Shown here one piece after another: positions 33,811-44,544 of a stretch of DNA of 64,000 bases. The position numbers and the translations under genes were made by a program. The notes under the pieces were generated by a model, which did no database searches, was not told the DNA's origin, and saw nothing but the letters and a program-made list of their open reading frames with translations. Source of the DNA: Candidatus Venteria ishoeyi (GTDB taxonomy: Bacteria > Pseudomonadota > Gammaproteobacteria > Beggiatoales > Beggiatoaceae); contig NZ_JAUCGJ010000003.1 of NCBI RefSeq assembly GCF_030378065.1, positions 62,001 through 126,000 on the forward strand. The letters run 5' to 3'. Positions within the stretch are counted from its first letter, which is position 1, and every line of letters begins with the position of its first letter.

Positions 33811-34020
33811 ATGTCTAATACTGTTAATGGAACCGTTAAATGGTTCAACGAAGCTAAAGGTTTTGGTTTTATCGAGCAGGAATCCGGCCCGGATTTATTT
33901 GCTCACTTTAGTGCCATTGTGAGTTCCGGATTTAAAACCCTGGCAGAAGGCCAGAAAGTTGAATTTACCGTCACTCAAGGCCCAAAAGGCCCACAAGCTG
34001 AGAATATTGTCGCTATTTAA
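33811..34020 (+). CDS. Cold-shock domain protein
   Basis: A 69-residue CspA-type protein binding single-stranded RNA and DNA. The core [16 protein letters not shown] contains RNP1 (KGFGFI), and DLFAHF is RNP2. ATG 33811 is chosen because AGGA precedes it and the protein starts as in the family. A long leader and a strong terminator give a monocistronic unit. Confidence 0.96.
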   Translation: MSNTVNGTVKWFNEAKGFGFIEQESGPDLFAHFSAIVSSGFKTLAEGQKVEFTVTQGPKGPQAENIVAI

Positions 34021-34081
34021 ATTGACAGCAATGTCGTTGCTTCGGTGTAAGTGATTGGCATTTATCTGTACTTTTAAATAA

Positions 34082-34115
34082 AAAAAGGTAAACCATTTGG
34101 TTTACCTTTTTTTTT
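34082..34115 (+). terminator. Terminator of the cold-shock gene
   Basis: AAAAAGGTAAACC and GGTTTACCTTTTT form a long stem with an ATTT loop followed by a T tract. It is a textbook intrinsic terminator. The following 34116-34307 holds no recognisable gene. Confidence 0.92.
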
Positions 34116-34307
34116 GCAACAAGGATGGGGATTGCTCAGAGCATGAGCAGACGGGGAAACGATTGGGGCAATGCCATAACTTAAAAAAATAGATTAACAG
34201 TCGCCCCCATATCAGCAAAGCTATAACGCTAAACTAGCAACAAAAATATAAAAGTCGTGTATCGTTACATAAAATAATATTTTTTAGTATCCATAAAGGT
34301 TTACCTT

Positions 34308-37300
34308 GTGTTTTTTATCCAAATATTTTTATTGATGATTTTGCTCTGCTCACCACTATTGGCAGCACATAAAGAATCTCAGAATCTAATTTTTCATCAC
34401 CTGTCTATAGAGCAAAGTCTATCGCAAAATACCATTTATGCCATTGCCCAGGATGATTTAGGCTTTATGTGGTTTGCAACCCGGGATGGATTGAATCGTT
34501 ATGATGGTACGGATATTAAATCATATCGTTATGATGCAGAAAATGCGAATACGCTGGGTAATCATAAAATTCACAGTTTGTATTATGAGCCGGGTGGTTT
34601 GTTATGGATTGGCACGAAATCGGGTCTATTTGCTTATGATCGCAGCGCTGAGCAGGATAAAGATAAAAAGGAATTTATTCGCTATTGGGGAGAAAAAAAT
34701 AATAAAAAAAATGCTAATTATGATATTCGAGCAATTTATGCCACGCAGGATAAACATCTGTGGTTCAGCACCGATGGCAATGGTTTGTATGAATTCAATC
34801 AAGATAAAACTTTTTTAAAGTCCTATCGGCATGATCCCGATGATCCCAAAAGTTTGAGTAATAATGCAGTCTGGTCGATTGTTGAAGATGATCAAGGTTT
34901 TATTTGGGTTGGCAGCGATGAAAACGGGCTAAACCGTTTGGATCGTGCCACCGGCAAATTTACACATTATTTATCGAACCCCAAAACAACGCCTTATCGG
35001 CAAAATCATATTACCCATTTAATTAAAGATCACCGGGGCATGTTATGGATAGGCACTGTCGGTGGTTTATTACATTTTGATCCGGTATCACAAACAGTAA
35101 TTAAAACCTATACCCATGATCGGGAAAACCCAAACAGCTTGGCTAAGGATGAAGTTTGGACGATATTGGAAGAGCAAAATGGTTTTATCTGGATAGGTAC
35201 TGATGGCAACGGTCTGGATGTTTTAAATCCCAAGACAGGTCAGTTTCATCATTATACTCATGATCCTTCAAATATCAGAACTCTCAGTCATAATGAGGTT
35301 ATCTCGTTGTATAAAGACAGGGAGGGTGCTTTATGGGTGGGGACCGATGGTGGTGGCATTAATTATGGTCAGTTAGCGCCATTTCAACATTGGCATCACC
35401 GGGCGGACTCTCAAAATAGTCTGGCAGGTAATCATGTGCGCAGTTTGTTGCAGGATAAAGATGGTAGTCTTTGGGTTGCTACGGATGGATTTGGGCTTGA
35501 TCATTTTTCCACCGATTATCAAAAGGTTGAACATTATCAATATGATAAAAATGATCCTTTCAGTTTGCCTGATAATAGGGTTCACAGTTTGCACCAGGAT
35601 GCCAATGGTCAGATTTGGGTTGGAACGGACAATGCCTATTTAAGTTATTTTGATAAGGTACGGCAAGGTTTTGTCTCCTATGCTTATCAACCCGGTATGA
35701 AAAAAAACAATAATGCCATTCAGGCAATTACCAGTGATGTCGATAACCGCCTCTGGATTGGTACCCACCAAGGTTTAAGTGAATTTGATCGCCAACAGCA
35801 AAAATTTATTAAACACCCGCTATTAGTGCAGGAAAAACCACATGAACGGGATGAACTGTTATCAATTTCCGTTATTTACCCTGATCAACAAGGCAATCTC
35901 TGGATTGGTTCCCAGACGCATGGCCTGTTTCGTTTTAATCCAAAGCAACAAAAGTTACACCATTTTTCTGAAAATTATAAAAAAAAGGGGAATCTGACTG
36001 ATCCTAATATCCTGACAATTTATCAGGATAGTGATTTACGATTATGGATAGGCACTGAAGGGGGTGGTTTAAATCTGTTTAAACCAGAGCATGAAAGTTT
36101 CCAGGCTTATCGGGAAAGTTCTTCTCCCCCACTGGCAAATGACTTTATTCATTGCATTTTAGAGGATAATGCCGGTTTTTTGTGGCTCAGCAGCCACCAG
36201 GGTCTGATTCGTTTTAATCCAAAAACTGGAGTCAGCAGTCGCTATAGCGTATTTGATGGATTGCAGGGCAATGAATTTACCTTAGCCTGTACCACAGGTA
36301 TTGATGGTTATTTATTATTTGGTGGTCGTAATGGTTTTAATCGCTTTAACCCGCAAAACTGGGAAGCCGCTAAAACAGCCCCTAAATTATTAATTACAGC
36401 AATTGATGTTAATTCAGAAGGCAAAACCATCACATTATTAAAACAACCCAGTCCAACACCGGATGCTGTGCAGCTAGCTAGGCAGGAGAGTAGGCTTTCC
36501 GTTACATTTATGGCCCCCAGTTTTTTCCAGCATGAAAAAAATTATTACCGTTATCGTTTGAAGGGTTTGCATGCTAAATGGCTTAATATTAAACAAAACC
36601 GGGTAAACTACAGTTATTTACCACCTGGGAACTATACTTTTCAGGTAGAATTCAATTCACCTGCTTATGCAACAAAAAGTCGGGCTGAATTTGAACTGGA
36701 AGTACCTGAACCCTGGTGGTTATACCCCCCTTTTATTACATTAAGTACCTTTGTGTTAATTATCCTGATTACAGGTTTGTTATATTGGCGACATCAACGC
36801 CATCATCGATATCAGAAACAAATTTTAAAAAATCAGCTTGCAGATAAAAACCAGATATTACAAAAAGTTAATAAGAAACTACAACAAGAAGTCATGGTTC
36901 GGCGTCAATCTGAGAAACACTTATTGGACGCTAAATTATTGGCAGAACAAGCGCAGCAACAAGCGCAACAGGCCAATAAAGCAAAAAGTACCTTTCTGGC
37001 AAATATGAGTCATGAATTACGCACGCCCTTAAATGGTATTATGGGATATGCACAAATTCTGGAAATATCTTCCTCTCTGACCACTGAACAAATGGAGAGT
37101 GTACATACCATCTATCAAAGTGGTAATTATCTGCTGACTTTAATTGCCGATATTTTGGATTTATCCCGTATTGAAGCGGGAAAACTGGAATTTCATCCGC
37201 ACTATTTTAAGCTGAGTAACTTTCTTGCAGGTATTAAACAAATGCTGCAGATCCGCGCCCGTCGTAAAGGACTTAAGCTAGAGTTTAATGCCAAGGCAGA

Positions 37301-38174
37301 AACCCTGGCCTTACAGGTATATTTTGATGAAAAGTGTTTACAGCAGATTTTATTGAATTTATTAAGTAATGCGATTAAGTTTACTGAAAAAGGCAATGTA
37401 TCACTCAAAATCCAACAATATAATAAACAATTACGCTTCAGTGTGCGCGATACCGGTATTGCTATTCCACAACAGGAATTATCAAAAATTTTTGAACCCT
37501 TTCAACAACTTGCTAATCAAGGCAAAGTAAAAGCAAATGAGGAAGGTACGGGATTGGGTTTATCAATTACCCGTAAACTTATTGAGCAAATGGGGGGGCA
37601 GTTACAGGTTGAAAGTCAGGAGGGGGTAGGCAGCCATTTCTGGTTTGAATTAGCCTTGTTATCAGATGCAAGTTCTCTTAATACGGAGCGTGATAGATTT
37701 AATCATCAGCAAGCTTTCAGTAATGAGAAAAAAGTCATTGCTTATCGTCCACTATATGTTTCGTCTGAAAATGCTAATACACGGACAATTTTGGTGGTTG
37801 ATGATCAAATCAAAAATCGTAACTTATTTCATCAGCTACTCATACCGCTGGGCTTTAAGGTGATGGATGCAGAAAATGGAAAACTGGCATTGAGCCTATT
37901 AGAGCGCTTATATGACAAGCATGAACTACCCAGCATAATCTTTATGGATCTCAAAATGCCGATAATGGACGGCTTAAGCTGTATTCGCACTATAAGAGCG
38001 GATCAGCGTTTTAGTGAATTAGCCATCGTTGTGCTGTCCGCTAATGTACTTGAACAACAAAAAACTGAAAGTTTCAGCGCAGGTTGTAATCATTTTATCA
38101 CTCATCCTGTACAATTTTCAGAACTCTTGGACAGCATAGAAACTTATGCAGGCATTGAATGGATAAGAGAATAG
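34308..38174 (+). CDS. Beta-propeller hybrid sensor histidine kinase
   Basis: A 1288-residue membrane sensor. A signal peptide (IFLLMILLCSPLLAA) precedes a large periplasmic part with repeated two-component-propeller units, such as MLWIGTVGGLLHFD and FIWIGTDGNGLDVL, between about residues 40 and 690. A Y_Y_Y-type domain (about 710-795) and one membrane helix (about 800-825) follow. The cytoplasmic part has a coiled coil, HisKA with SHELRTPL (His near 901), HATPase (N box LLNLLSNAIKF, GTGLGLSI) and a receiver with FMDLKMP (Asp near 1213). There is no output domain. GTG 34308 is the start, with AAAGG upstream. The ligand is unknown. Confidence 0.92.
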   Translation: MFFIQIFLLMILLCSPLLAAHKESQNLIFHHLSIEQSLSQNTIYAIAQDDLGFMWFATRDGLNRYDGTDIKSYRYDAENANTLGNHKIHSLYYEPGGLLWIGTKSGLFAYDRSAEQDKDKKEFIRYWGEKNNKKNANYDIRAIYATQDKHLWFSTDGNGLYEFNQDKTFLKSYRHDPDDPKSLSNNAVWSIVEDDQGFIWVGSDENGLNRLDRATGKFTHYLSNPKTTPYRQNHITHLIKDHRGMLWIGTVGGLLHFDPVSQTVIKTYTHDRENPNSLAKDEVWTILEEQNGFIWIGTDGNGLDVLNPKTGQFHHYTHDPSNIRTLSHNEVISLYKDREGALWVGTDGGGINYGQLAPFQHWHHRADSQNSLAGNHVRSLLQDKDGSLWVATDGFGLDHFSTDYQKVEHYQYDKNDPFSLPDNRVHSLHQDANGQIWVGTDNAYLSYFDKVRQGFVSYAYQPGMKKNNNAIQAITSDVDNRLWIGTHQGLSEFDRQQQKFIKHPLLVQEKPHERDELLSISVIYPDQQGNLWIGSQTHGLFRFNPKQQKLHHFSENYKKKGNLTDPNILTIYQDSDLRLWIGTEGGGLNLFKPEHESFQAYRESSSPPLANDFIHCILEDNAGFLWLSSHQGLIRFNPKTGVSSRYSVFDGLQGNEFTLACTTGIDGYLLFGGRNGFNRFNPQNWEAAKTAPKLLITAIDVNSEGKTITLLKQPSPTPDAVQLARQESRLSVTFMAPSFFQHEKNYYRYRLKGLHAKWLNIKQNRVNYSYLPPGNYTFQVEFNSPAYATKSRAEFELEVPEPWWLYPPFITLSTFVLIILITGLLYWRHQRHHRYQKQILKNQLADKNQILQKVNKKLQQEVMVRRQSEKHLLDAKLLAEQAQQQAQQANKAKSTFLANMSHELRTPLNGIMGYAQILEISSSLTTEQMESVHTIYQSGNYLLTLIADILDLSRIEAGKLEFHPHYFKLSNFLAGIKQMLQIRARRKGLKLEFNAKAETLALQVYFDEKCLQQILLNLLSNAIKFTEKGNVSLKIQQYNKQLRFSVRDTGIAIPQQELSKIFEPFQQLANQGKVKANEEGTGLGLSITRKLIEQMGGQLQVESQEGVGSHFWFELALLSDASSLNTERDRFNHQQAFSNEKKVIAYRPLYVSSENANTRTILVVDDQIKNRNLFHQLLIPLGFKVMDAENGKLALSLLERLYDKHELPSIIFMDLKMPIMDGLSCIRTIRADQRFSELAIVVLSANVLEQQKTESFSAGCNHFITHPVQFSELLDSIETYAGIEWIRE

Positions 38175-38285
38175 GAACAGATATGACCCAATTTCGATAT
38201 CTTCGCTGTTTTTTTGCCCATTTTCCGCGTTCCTAAAGAAAAAGCTGGATTAAAAAAGATATATTAGAATATAATAATATAGATT

Positions 38286-39224
38286 GTGAATACAGAAACC
38301 ACCATCCAACAATCCCCCCCTGCAATTTTTTTAATGGGGCCAACCGCTTCTGGTAAAACAGATCTGGCAGTCACATTAGTGCAACAGTTTTCCTGTGAAA
38401 TTATCAGTGTAGATTCTGCGCTGGTGTATCGCGGTATGGATATTGGCACAGCAAAACCAGATGCACAAACCTTGACCGCTGCACCGCATCGTTTATTGGA
38501 TATTCGCAGCCCGTTGGAAAGTTATTCTGCGGCTGAATTTCGGGCAGATGCATTACAAGCAATGCACGAAATCACCGCACAGGGAAAAATCCCTTTATTG
38601 GTGGGGGGGACGGGTTTGTATTTCCGGGCTTTGCAACAAGGTTTAGCCAAACTGCCAAAAGCTGATCCCAAAATACGGGAAGCATTACTGAGCGAAGCGG
38701 AACAATGTGGTTGGATAGCCATGCATCAAAAATTGCAGGCTTGCGATCCACAATCAGCGCAAAAAATACATCCCAATGATCCGCAGCGTATACAAAGGGC
38801 ATTGGAAGTGTATGAACTGACAGGGCAGCCCATGAGCGCTTTAGTGGCAGCGTCACAACCGCCACCGTTGCCATGGACAGTTATAAAAATGGTGTTGGCC
38901 CCGGATAAGCAAACGGTATTACACCCACGTATTCACAAACGTTTTGAACAAATGTTAGAACAGGGCTTGATTGAAGAAGTACGGGCCTTATTTCAACAAA
39001 CAGAACTGAATTTACAATATCCAGCCATGCGCGCAGTGGGTTATCGTCAAGTCTGGTTATATCTGGAAGGCCAATTGACTTATGATGAAATGATTGCCGA
39101 TGCGACTACCGCCACACGCAGACTGGCTAAACGGCAATTAACCTGGCTGCGCAAAGAACAAAACGCACATTGGTTTAAAAATGCAGAACAAGCACTGCAA
39201 TGGTTGCAAAATTGCTTGACATAA
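38286..39224 (+). CDS. miaA: tRNA dimethylallyltransferase
   Basis: A 312-residue enzyme that adds a dimethylallyl group to A37 of tRNAs reading UNN codons. The P-loop is GPTASGKT near residue 18, followed by SVDSALVYRGMDIGTAKP and the characteristic RRLAKRQLTWLR near the end. The GTG start has no clear ribosome binding site. It precedes hfq and hflX, the order usual in gammaproteobacteria. Confidence 0.96.
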   Translation: MNTETTIQQSPPAIFLMGPTASGKTDLAVTLVQQFSCEIISVDSALVYRGMDIGTAKPDAQTLTAAPHRLLDIRSPLESYSAAEFRADALQAMHEITAQGKIPLLVGGTGLYFRALQQGLAKLPKADPKIREALLSEAEQCGWIAMHQKLQACDPQSAQKIHPNDPQRIQRALEVYELTGQPMSALVAASQPPPLPWTVIKMVLAPDKQTVLHPRIHKRFEQMLEQGLIEEVRALFQQTELNLQYPAMRAVGYRQVWLYLEGQLTYDEMIADATTATRRLAKRQLTWLRKEQNAHWFKNAEQALQWLQNCLT

Positions 39225-39280
39225 TTTGAGTTAAACTCAATCACAAATCACAATAAATAACTTTAATAAGGGGAAACTCC

Positions 39281-39526
39281 ATGAGTAAAGGACAAACCTT
39301 GCAGGATCCATTTTTAAATGCGCTTCGTAAAGAACGTGTTCCCGTATCCATCTACCTGGTTAATGGCATCAAATTACAAGGACAAATTGAATCATTTGAT
39401 CAATTTGTCATTTTATTAAAAAATGCCGTCAGCCAAATGGTATACAAACATGCTGTTTCTACTATCGTACCTGCGCGTAATGTAAAATATCTGCAAGATG
39501 ATGAGGAAATTGATGCAAATCATTAA
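39281..39526 (+). CDS. hfq: RNA chaperone Hfq
   Basis: An 81-residue Sm-like protein that assists small RNA and mRNA pairing. The Sm1 part ([18 protein letters not shown]) and the Sm2 motif [12 protein letters not shown] are intact. The C-terminal tail is short compared with the 102-residue Escherichia coli protein. AAGGGG lies before ATG 39281. Confidence 0.97.
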   Translation: MSKGQTLQDPFLNALRKERVPVSIYLVNGIKLQGQIESFDQFVILLKNAVSQMVYKHAVSTIVPARNVKYLQDDEEIDANH

Positions 39527-39620
39527 TCCCTTTTAAAACATTACAATTCCTGTTTATAATGTTTTCTGTTGATATAACAAATTAAGGCTTTTGCAGTCCA
39601 TAAATATAAATTTTTAGCCT

Positions 39621-39639
39621 CCCCTCCTTCCAGGAGGGG
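39621..39639. repeat. Hairpin between hfq and hflX
   Basis: CCCCTCCT and AGGAGGGG form an 8-bp stem with a 3-base loop inside the 207-bp gap. It has no T tract, so it is more likely an intergenic palindrome or an RNA processing site than a terminator. Confidence 0.45.
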
Positions 39640-39733
39640 ATTGAGGGTGGTAATCTAATACCGTCCCTTATCAACAGACGATTCACCATGAAGTATTCAA
39701 CCTGCAACACTAAAAAATACAGGAGCAAGCAAT

Positions 39734-41059
39734 TTGTTTGAACGCCCCCATAGCGGTAAGCAACAAGGCGAACGCGCCATTTTAGTATCCATCCGTTTTG
39801 ACAACGAAGACTATAGCCCTGATGTTGAAGAATTTACGGAACTGGTCGCCGCAGCCGGGGTTACTCCCAGTATTATTCTGACCGGAAAACGCAGACATCC
39901 CGATCCCGCTTATTTTGTAGGCGGTGGCAAACGTCTTGAAATTGAAGCCGCAGTTGCTCAAGGCGAAGTGGATGTCATCTTATTTAATCACAGCCTTTCG
40001 CCTGCTCAATCCCGTAATCTGGAACGTGATCTCAATTGTCGTGTACTGGATCGCTCAGAAGTCATTCTCGATATTTTTGCGCAACGCGCGCGTTCCTTTG
40101 AAGGTAAGTTACAAGTTGAGCTGGCGCAACTGCAACACCTGTCCACCCGCCTGATTCGGGGCTGGACTCACCTGGAGCGGCAAAAAGGCGGCATAGGTTT
40201 GCGCGGCCCAGGGGAAACCCAGTTAGAAACTGATCGGCGTTTGATTGGTGATCGCATCAAGCAAATCCACCGCCGCCTGGAAAAAGTGCGTAAACAACGC
40301 GAGCAGGGCAGGCGCTCCCGACAAAAAGCGGAACTACCCGGTATTTCTCTGGTTGGTTACACCAACGCCGGTAAATCCACCTTATTCAATCGCCTGACAG
40401 AAGCAACCGTGTATGCCGCTGACCAACTTTTTGCCACGTTAGATCCCACTTTACGCCGTTTGGACTTACCCAACAAAGCCCCAATTATTCTGGCGGATAC
40501 GGTAGGTTTTATTCAGCAGCTACCCCATGATTTGGTCGCCGCTTTTCGTGCAACGCTGGATGAAACTGTACAGGCCAAAGTTTTATTACATGTGGTGGAT
40601 GCCAGTGATCCGGAACGACTGTTACGTATCGAACAAGTCAACGAAGTATTGTTGGATATTGGCGCAGACAAGGTGCCTCAGATTCTGGTCTACAACAAAA
40701 TTGACAATCTGGAACAGGGCAAAGCCGCGCTGGAACGCGATGACGAAGGCCGTATTCGTAAGGTCTGGTTATCGGCGATTACCGGCGAAGGCATTGATTT
40801 ACTGCAACAGGCATTGATTGAATGTGTTGCGGTGCATCGTGCGCGCCACCAGATTCGTATTCCGCTGGCTCATGCCAGGATTCGCGCCCGCTTCCATGCC
40901 TTAGGGCAGGTATTGAGTGAAGAATTTAATGAGCAAGGGGATTGCCTCATGGAAGTTGAAATCGAAGAGCGGCATTTTGCACCATTTAAGGATCAAGTTC
41001 AGGAATATAAACTGAGTCCAGAAGTCACTATCGACACCGCCGAGCATAAGTTCACATAG
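39734..41059 (+). CDS. hflX: Ribosome-associated GTPase HflX
   Basis: A 441-residue GTPase that splits stalled ribosomes. The N-terminal HflX domain (DPAYFVGGGKRLEIE) and the GPGETQLETDRR segment are present. The G domain has GYTNAGKST (about 206-214), DTVGFI and NKID. The start is a TTG at 39734 with AGGAG ideally spaced; no ATG is available near the conserved N terminus. It is downstream of hfq, but hflK/hflC do not follow. Confidence 0.95.
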   Translation: MFERPHSGKQQGERAILVSIRFDNEDYSPDVEEFTELVAAAGVTPSIILTGKRRHPDPAYFVGGGKRLEIEAAVAQGEVDVILFNHSLSPAQSRNLERDLNCRVLDRSEVILDIFAQRARSFEGKLQVELAQLQHLSTRLIRGWTHLERQKGGIGLRGPGETQLETDRRLIGDRIKQIHRRLEKVRKQREQGRRSRQKAELPGISLVGYTNAGKSTLFNRLTEATVYAADQLFATLDPTLRRLDLPNKAPIILADTVGFIQQLPHDLVAAFRATLDETVQAKVLLHVVDASDPERLLRIEQVNEVLLDIGADKVPQILVYNKIDNLEQGKAALERDDEGRIRKVWLSAITGEGIDLLQQALIECVAVHRARHQIRIPLAHARIRARFHALGQVLSEEFNEQGDCLMEVEIEERHFAPFKDQVQEYKLSPEVTIDTAEHKFT

Positions 41060-41154
41060 AGGGTTCTTTGACCGTGCGACACGGGCCGATGGATGGTGGC
41101 GTGAGCTGCCTTTAGCGCGGCGCTCTGGTAAAACAAGTTATGGAGACCGATTAA

Positions 41155-43554
41155 ATGTTTAAGAAACTTTTTTTAATCCCATTACTGGTCATTACCATGC
41201 CCCATATCCAAACAGTTACCCAAGCCGCCACCCACCCCGGCGCTACTGCCTATCCAGATGCCTTGCAGCAAAAATTACAGCAGCGTCTGCAAGTCCTGGG
41301 TTCTGACTATAAACCCCGCACGGAACATCTGGAAGAAAGTGGTCAAGCCCAGTTCAATAATCGTTTATTGCTGGAAGACTCGCCCTATCTCCAGCAGCAT
41401 GCGCATAATCCGGTAGACTGGTATCCCTGGGGGAAAGCGGCATTTGCACGCGCTAAAGCAGAAAATAAACCAATTTTTCTGTCCATTGGTTATGCCACCT
41501 GCCACTGGTGTCATGTCATGGAAAAAGAAAGTTTTGAGGATTTGGAGATTGCACATTTTCTGAATCAACATTTTATTGCCATCAAAGTTGATCGTGAGCA
41601 GCGCCCGGATATTGATGATATTTATATGAATGCGGTGTTAATCGTCAATGGCAGCGGCGGCTGGCCCATGTCCAGTTTCCTCGCCAGCGATGGCAAGCCG
41701 TTTTATAACGGTACCTATTTTCCACCTCAACGCTTTTTAGCAATTTTGCAACAAATTCAAAAACTCTGGCTAGAACAACAACCTCAATTGCTGGCGCAGG
41801 CAGAACAAATCAGTGCACGGGTTGCGCAGTACATGGGGGCGGAACACAGTGCGCAGGCATTAGGTGAGCAGGTCTTTCCCGCCGCCATGCGTGAAATTTT
41901 GCAGCGTCAGGATAACTTTCAGGGTGGCTTTGGACAAAGTCAGAAATTCCCACATGAGACCTGGTTATTTTTTCTGCTTAAAGCCGCAGAATCTGAAAAC
42001 AATGCTTTGGCGCTGGATGCTGTAAAAACAGCCCTGGATGCCATGCAGCAAGGTGGGATTCATGATCAAATCGGTGGTGGTTTTCACCGTTATACTGTAG
42101 ACCCGGAATGGCTCACCCCGCACTTTGAAAAAATGCTGTATAACCAGGCGCAACTGGCGCAGGTTTACTTATTAGCTTATCGCTTGACGGGGAATCAGTT
42201 ATATGCGCGCACTGTCCGGCAAATTCTGGATTATGTGCTACGTGATATGACCGATAGTCATGGCGGCTTTTATTCCGCCACCGATGCAGACAGTCGCTTA
42301 ACCCCTGAAAGTGAAGCCGAAGAAGGTTTATTTTTTTTGTGGACACCTGCACAGATAAAAGCTGCTTTACCGGCTGATTTAGCAAAACTGACAATCGATG
42401 TTTATGGTCTGACTAAAAACGGTAACTTTGAAGGCCGTAATATTTTATATCTTGAACAAGACTGGGCAACAATCGCCAAACAACATCAGCAGGATTTGCC
42501 TGTCTTGCTGAAAAAAATTGATGCCATTCGGGAAACGTTGTATCAGGTGCGTCAACAACGTCCTAAGCCCTTGCGTGATGAAAAAATTCTCACTGCCTGG
42601 AATGGACGCATGATTATGGTGCTGGCGAAAGCTGCGTTGTTATTGGAAGTGCCGCATTATCTCAGTGCCGCGCAAAAAGCCGCACAATTTTTGTTATCAC
42701 GCAGCGAAGCAGGGCAGTTATGGCGGGTTTCCCTGCATGGGCAGGACTCCATCCCCGGCAACCTGGAAGATTACGCCGGTCTGATTGAAGCCTTAAACAC
42801 CCTGTATGACGCTGATGGCAACAAGCAATGGCTACACCACGCGCAGCAATTAGCCGACAGCATGATAAAACAGTTTCAAGATTCAGAGCAGGGTGGTTTT
42901 TTTCTCAGTATTGCCGATGAACACTTGATAATACGCCCGAAAAGCCCGGAAGATGGCGCGGAACCATCCGGCAATGCCACCGCTTTACGCGCTTTGGTGC
43001 AATTGGCGGCGCGTAGTGGCGAAACCCGTTATCTGGAAACCGCGAGAAATAACTTAGCCGCTTTTGCCGGTCAGATTCAAGCGCAGCCTGCCAGCTTTGG
43101 TTATTTATTGGTTGCTGCTCAGGAATTACTGCGGGGTAGCAGTGCCGCGCTGCGTTATCTGGCGCAAGGCAACATTAAAATACACCTGCAACGTGATTTT
43201 AATGGTGATGACATACAAAATAAAGCCCGTTTGAGCATTACCATGCAACAAGGCTGGCACATTAATGCCAATCAACCGCTGCAAAAGTCTTTGATAGCCA
43301 CTGAAATCTTTTTGCATTCGGAAACAAAACCAGATAAGACACTGCCGGTAAATGTATTGTATCCGGTTGCGGTAGAAGCGCGTTTAGGTTTCAGTCAGAA
43401 ACCGTTACGCTTATATCAAGATACTGCTGTGTTTGAAGTGAGCTGGGTGCAAGACATCAAACCGCACACATTGGAATTGGTTTTACAAGCCTGTAATGAT
43501 AAACACTGTCTGCCACCAGAAAAACTGTCATTTTTTCTGGATGTAGGTTCTTGA
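41155..43554 (+). CDS. Exported DUF255 thioredoxin-fold protein with DsbD-alpha-like C terminus
   Basis: A 799-residue protein. It has an N-terminal signal peptide ([16 protein letters not shown]) and a DUF255 thioredoxin-like domain of the YyaL/SPATA20 type with CHWC near 115-118 ([27 protein letters not shown]). A central alpha/alpha barrel follows ([17 protein letters not shown]). The last 130 residues resemble the periplasmic alpha domain of DsbD, ending in [12 protein letters not shown] with a Cys pair. Most family members are cytoplasmic and lack the last domain, so export plus this fusion suggests periplasmic redox work. GGAG lies before ATG 41155. Confidence 0.82.
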   Translation: MFKKLFLIPLLVITMPHIQTVTQAATHPGATAYPDALQQKLQQRLQVLGSDYKPRTEHLEESGQAQFNNRLLLEDSPYLQQHAHNPVDWYPWGKAAFARAKAENKPIFLSIGYATCHWCHVMEKESFEDLEIAHFLNQHFIAIKVDREQRPDIDDIYMNAVLIVNGSGGWPMSSFLASDGKPFYNGTYFPPQRFLAILQQIQKLWLEQQPQLLAQAEQISARVAQYMGAEHSAQALGEQVFPAAMREILQRQDNFQGGFGQSQKFPHETWLFFLLKAAESENNALALDAVKTALDAMQQGGIHDQIGGGFHRYTVDPEWLTPHFEKMLYNQAQLAQVYLLAYRLTGNQLYARTVRQILDYVLRDMTDSHGGFYSATDADSRLTPESEAEEGLFFLWTPAQIKAALPADLAKLTIDVYGLTKNGNFEGRNILYLEQDWATIAKQHQQDLPVLLKKIDAIRETLYQVRQQRPKPLRDEKILTAWNGRMIMVLAKAALLLEVPHYLSAAQKAAQFLLSRSEAGQLWRVSLHGQDSIPGNLEDYAGLIEALNTLYDADGNKQWLHHAQQLADSMIKQFQDSEQGGFFLSIADEHLIIRPKSPEDGAEPSGNATALRALVQLAARSGETRYLETARNNLAAFAGQIQAQPASFGYLLVAAQELLRGSSAALRYLAQGNIKIHLQRDFNGDDIQNKARLSITMQQGWHINANQPLQKSLIATEIFLHSETKPDKTLPVNVLYPVAVEARLGFSQKPLRLYQDTAVFEVSWVQDIKPHTLELVLQACNDKHCLPPEKLSFFLDVGS

Positions 43555-43890
43555 GTTCAGCGCAAGTTTCTTTCAGCACTAAATGTACTGAAAACTGCCT
43601 CCACCTCACGCTAAATTATTGATAGCAGATGCCAGATTTAAGATAATAACTATTCTGATGCAGAGGATCTAAAAACAGCCGTATATTCCTTTGCATTAAG
43701 CCAGGTTATAGTTTTCTTAATGCTGTCACAGTTTTTAATACCATATATTATTGTTCAATGTATAAAGATTTTGGAGGGGATTTATTAATTTGTAAAGAGG
43801 GAATTCAAACCCAGTTTACTAATGGAATAGCTTATAAAATTGATTTAAAGTAGAAAAACGCATAAGGGGGGGGATAAATATCAGAGCAAC
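43555..43890. other. Intergenic region without a clear gene
   Basis: This gap separates convergent units. A 31-codon frame from ATG 43757 has GGAG only inside itself and no supported function. A run of eight G lies at 43866-43873. No promoter is needed here and I see nothing else. Confidence 0.5.
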
Positions 43891-43927
43891 AAAAAACGCC
43901 GCAATACACTCTCGTAATACTGCGGCG
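43891..43927 (-). terminator. Terminator after napC
   Basis: CGCCGCAATA (43897-43906) pairs with TACTGCGGCG (43918-43927) with one mismatch. On the minus strand the stem is followed by T6, 20 bases after the napC stop. Confidence 0.88.
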
Positions 43928-43947
43928 CTTTTGTTCAAAGCATATGA

Positions 43948-44544
43948 TTATTCTTCTGCTGGCATTTCAACTTTGAGTAAAGGATCAGCATCAACCGCTT
44001 CTTCCCAGCCTTGAGGCAGAGAGTGCGCGATACCTTTGTGACAGTCGATGCAGGTCATGCTGGGTTCTTTACCATCCTGCACTTCCCATACATGAGGATC
44101 ATGACGTTCGGCACTGCGTTCTTCTTGTTTATCCAGATTCATGGAACCAAAGTTATGACAGTTACGGCATTCACGAGAGTTGGTGGATTTCATCCGCTTC
44201 CATTCACTCATAGCCATCGTCAGGCGGTATTCTTCAAATTTCTCTGGGGTGTCGATGGTGCCCATGAGTTTATGCCAAATCTCATTGGAAGCCTTGATTT
44301 TACGAATAATTTTATGTATCCATTCTTTTGGTACGTGGCAGTCAGGGCAGGTTGCGCGCACACCGGTACGATTAGACCAGTGGATAGTCTCTTGCAACTC
44401 TTGATAAACATTGTTTTCCATTTCATGGCAAGAGATACAGAATTCTTCAGTATTAGTGAGTTCCAGGGTCCAGTTAAACCCCCCCCACATTATGATACCT
44501 AATATAATACCAGTGACGAGTGTACCAGATATAAACTTAAACAT
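43948..44544 (-). CDS. napC: Tetraheme c-type cytochrome NapC
   Basis: A 198-residue NapC/NirT quinol dehydrogenase that passes electrons from the membrane quinol pool to NapB/NapA. One N-terminal membrane anchor (GTLVTGIILGIIMWGGF) precedes four heme motifs CISCH, CPDCH, CRNCH and CIDCH. All four are intact. It lies 332 bp after napB and behind a possible terminator, so it may have its own promoter. Confidence 0.95.
   Translation of the reverse strand: MFKFISGTLVTGIILGIIMWGGFNWTLELTNTEEFCISCHEMENNVYQELQETIHWSNRTGVRATCPDCHVPKEWIHKIIRKIKASNEIWHKLMGTIDTPEKFEEYRLTMAMSEWKRMKSTNSRECRNCHNFGSMNLDKQEERSAERHDPHVWEVQDGKEPSMTCIDCHKGIAHSLPQGWEEAVDADPLLKVEMPAEE

Noticed and set aside
43757-43852. 31-codon frame in the gap before the napC terminator
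   Set aside because: No ribosome binding site before the ATG and no recognisable pattern; the length is within chance expectation.
43866-43873. Run of eight G bases considered as a phase-variation tract
   Set aside because: It lies in non-coding DNA away from any start codon or promoter, so slippage would not switch a gene.
44011-44502. 163-codon plus-strand open frame across napC
   Set aside because: It is the complement of a gene with four intact heme motifs and has no independent support.
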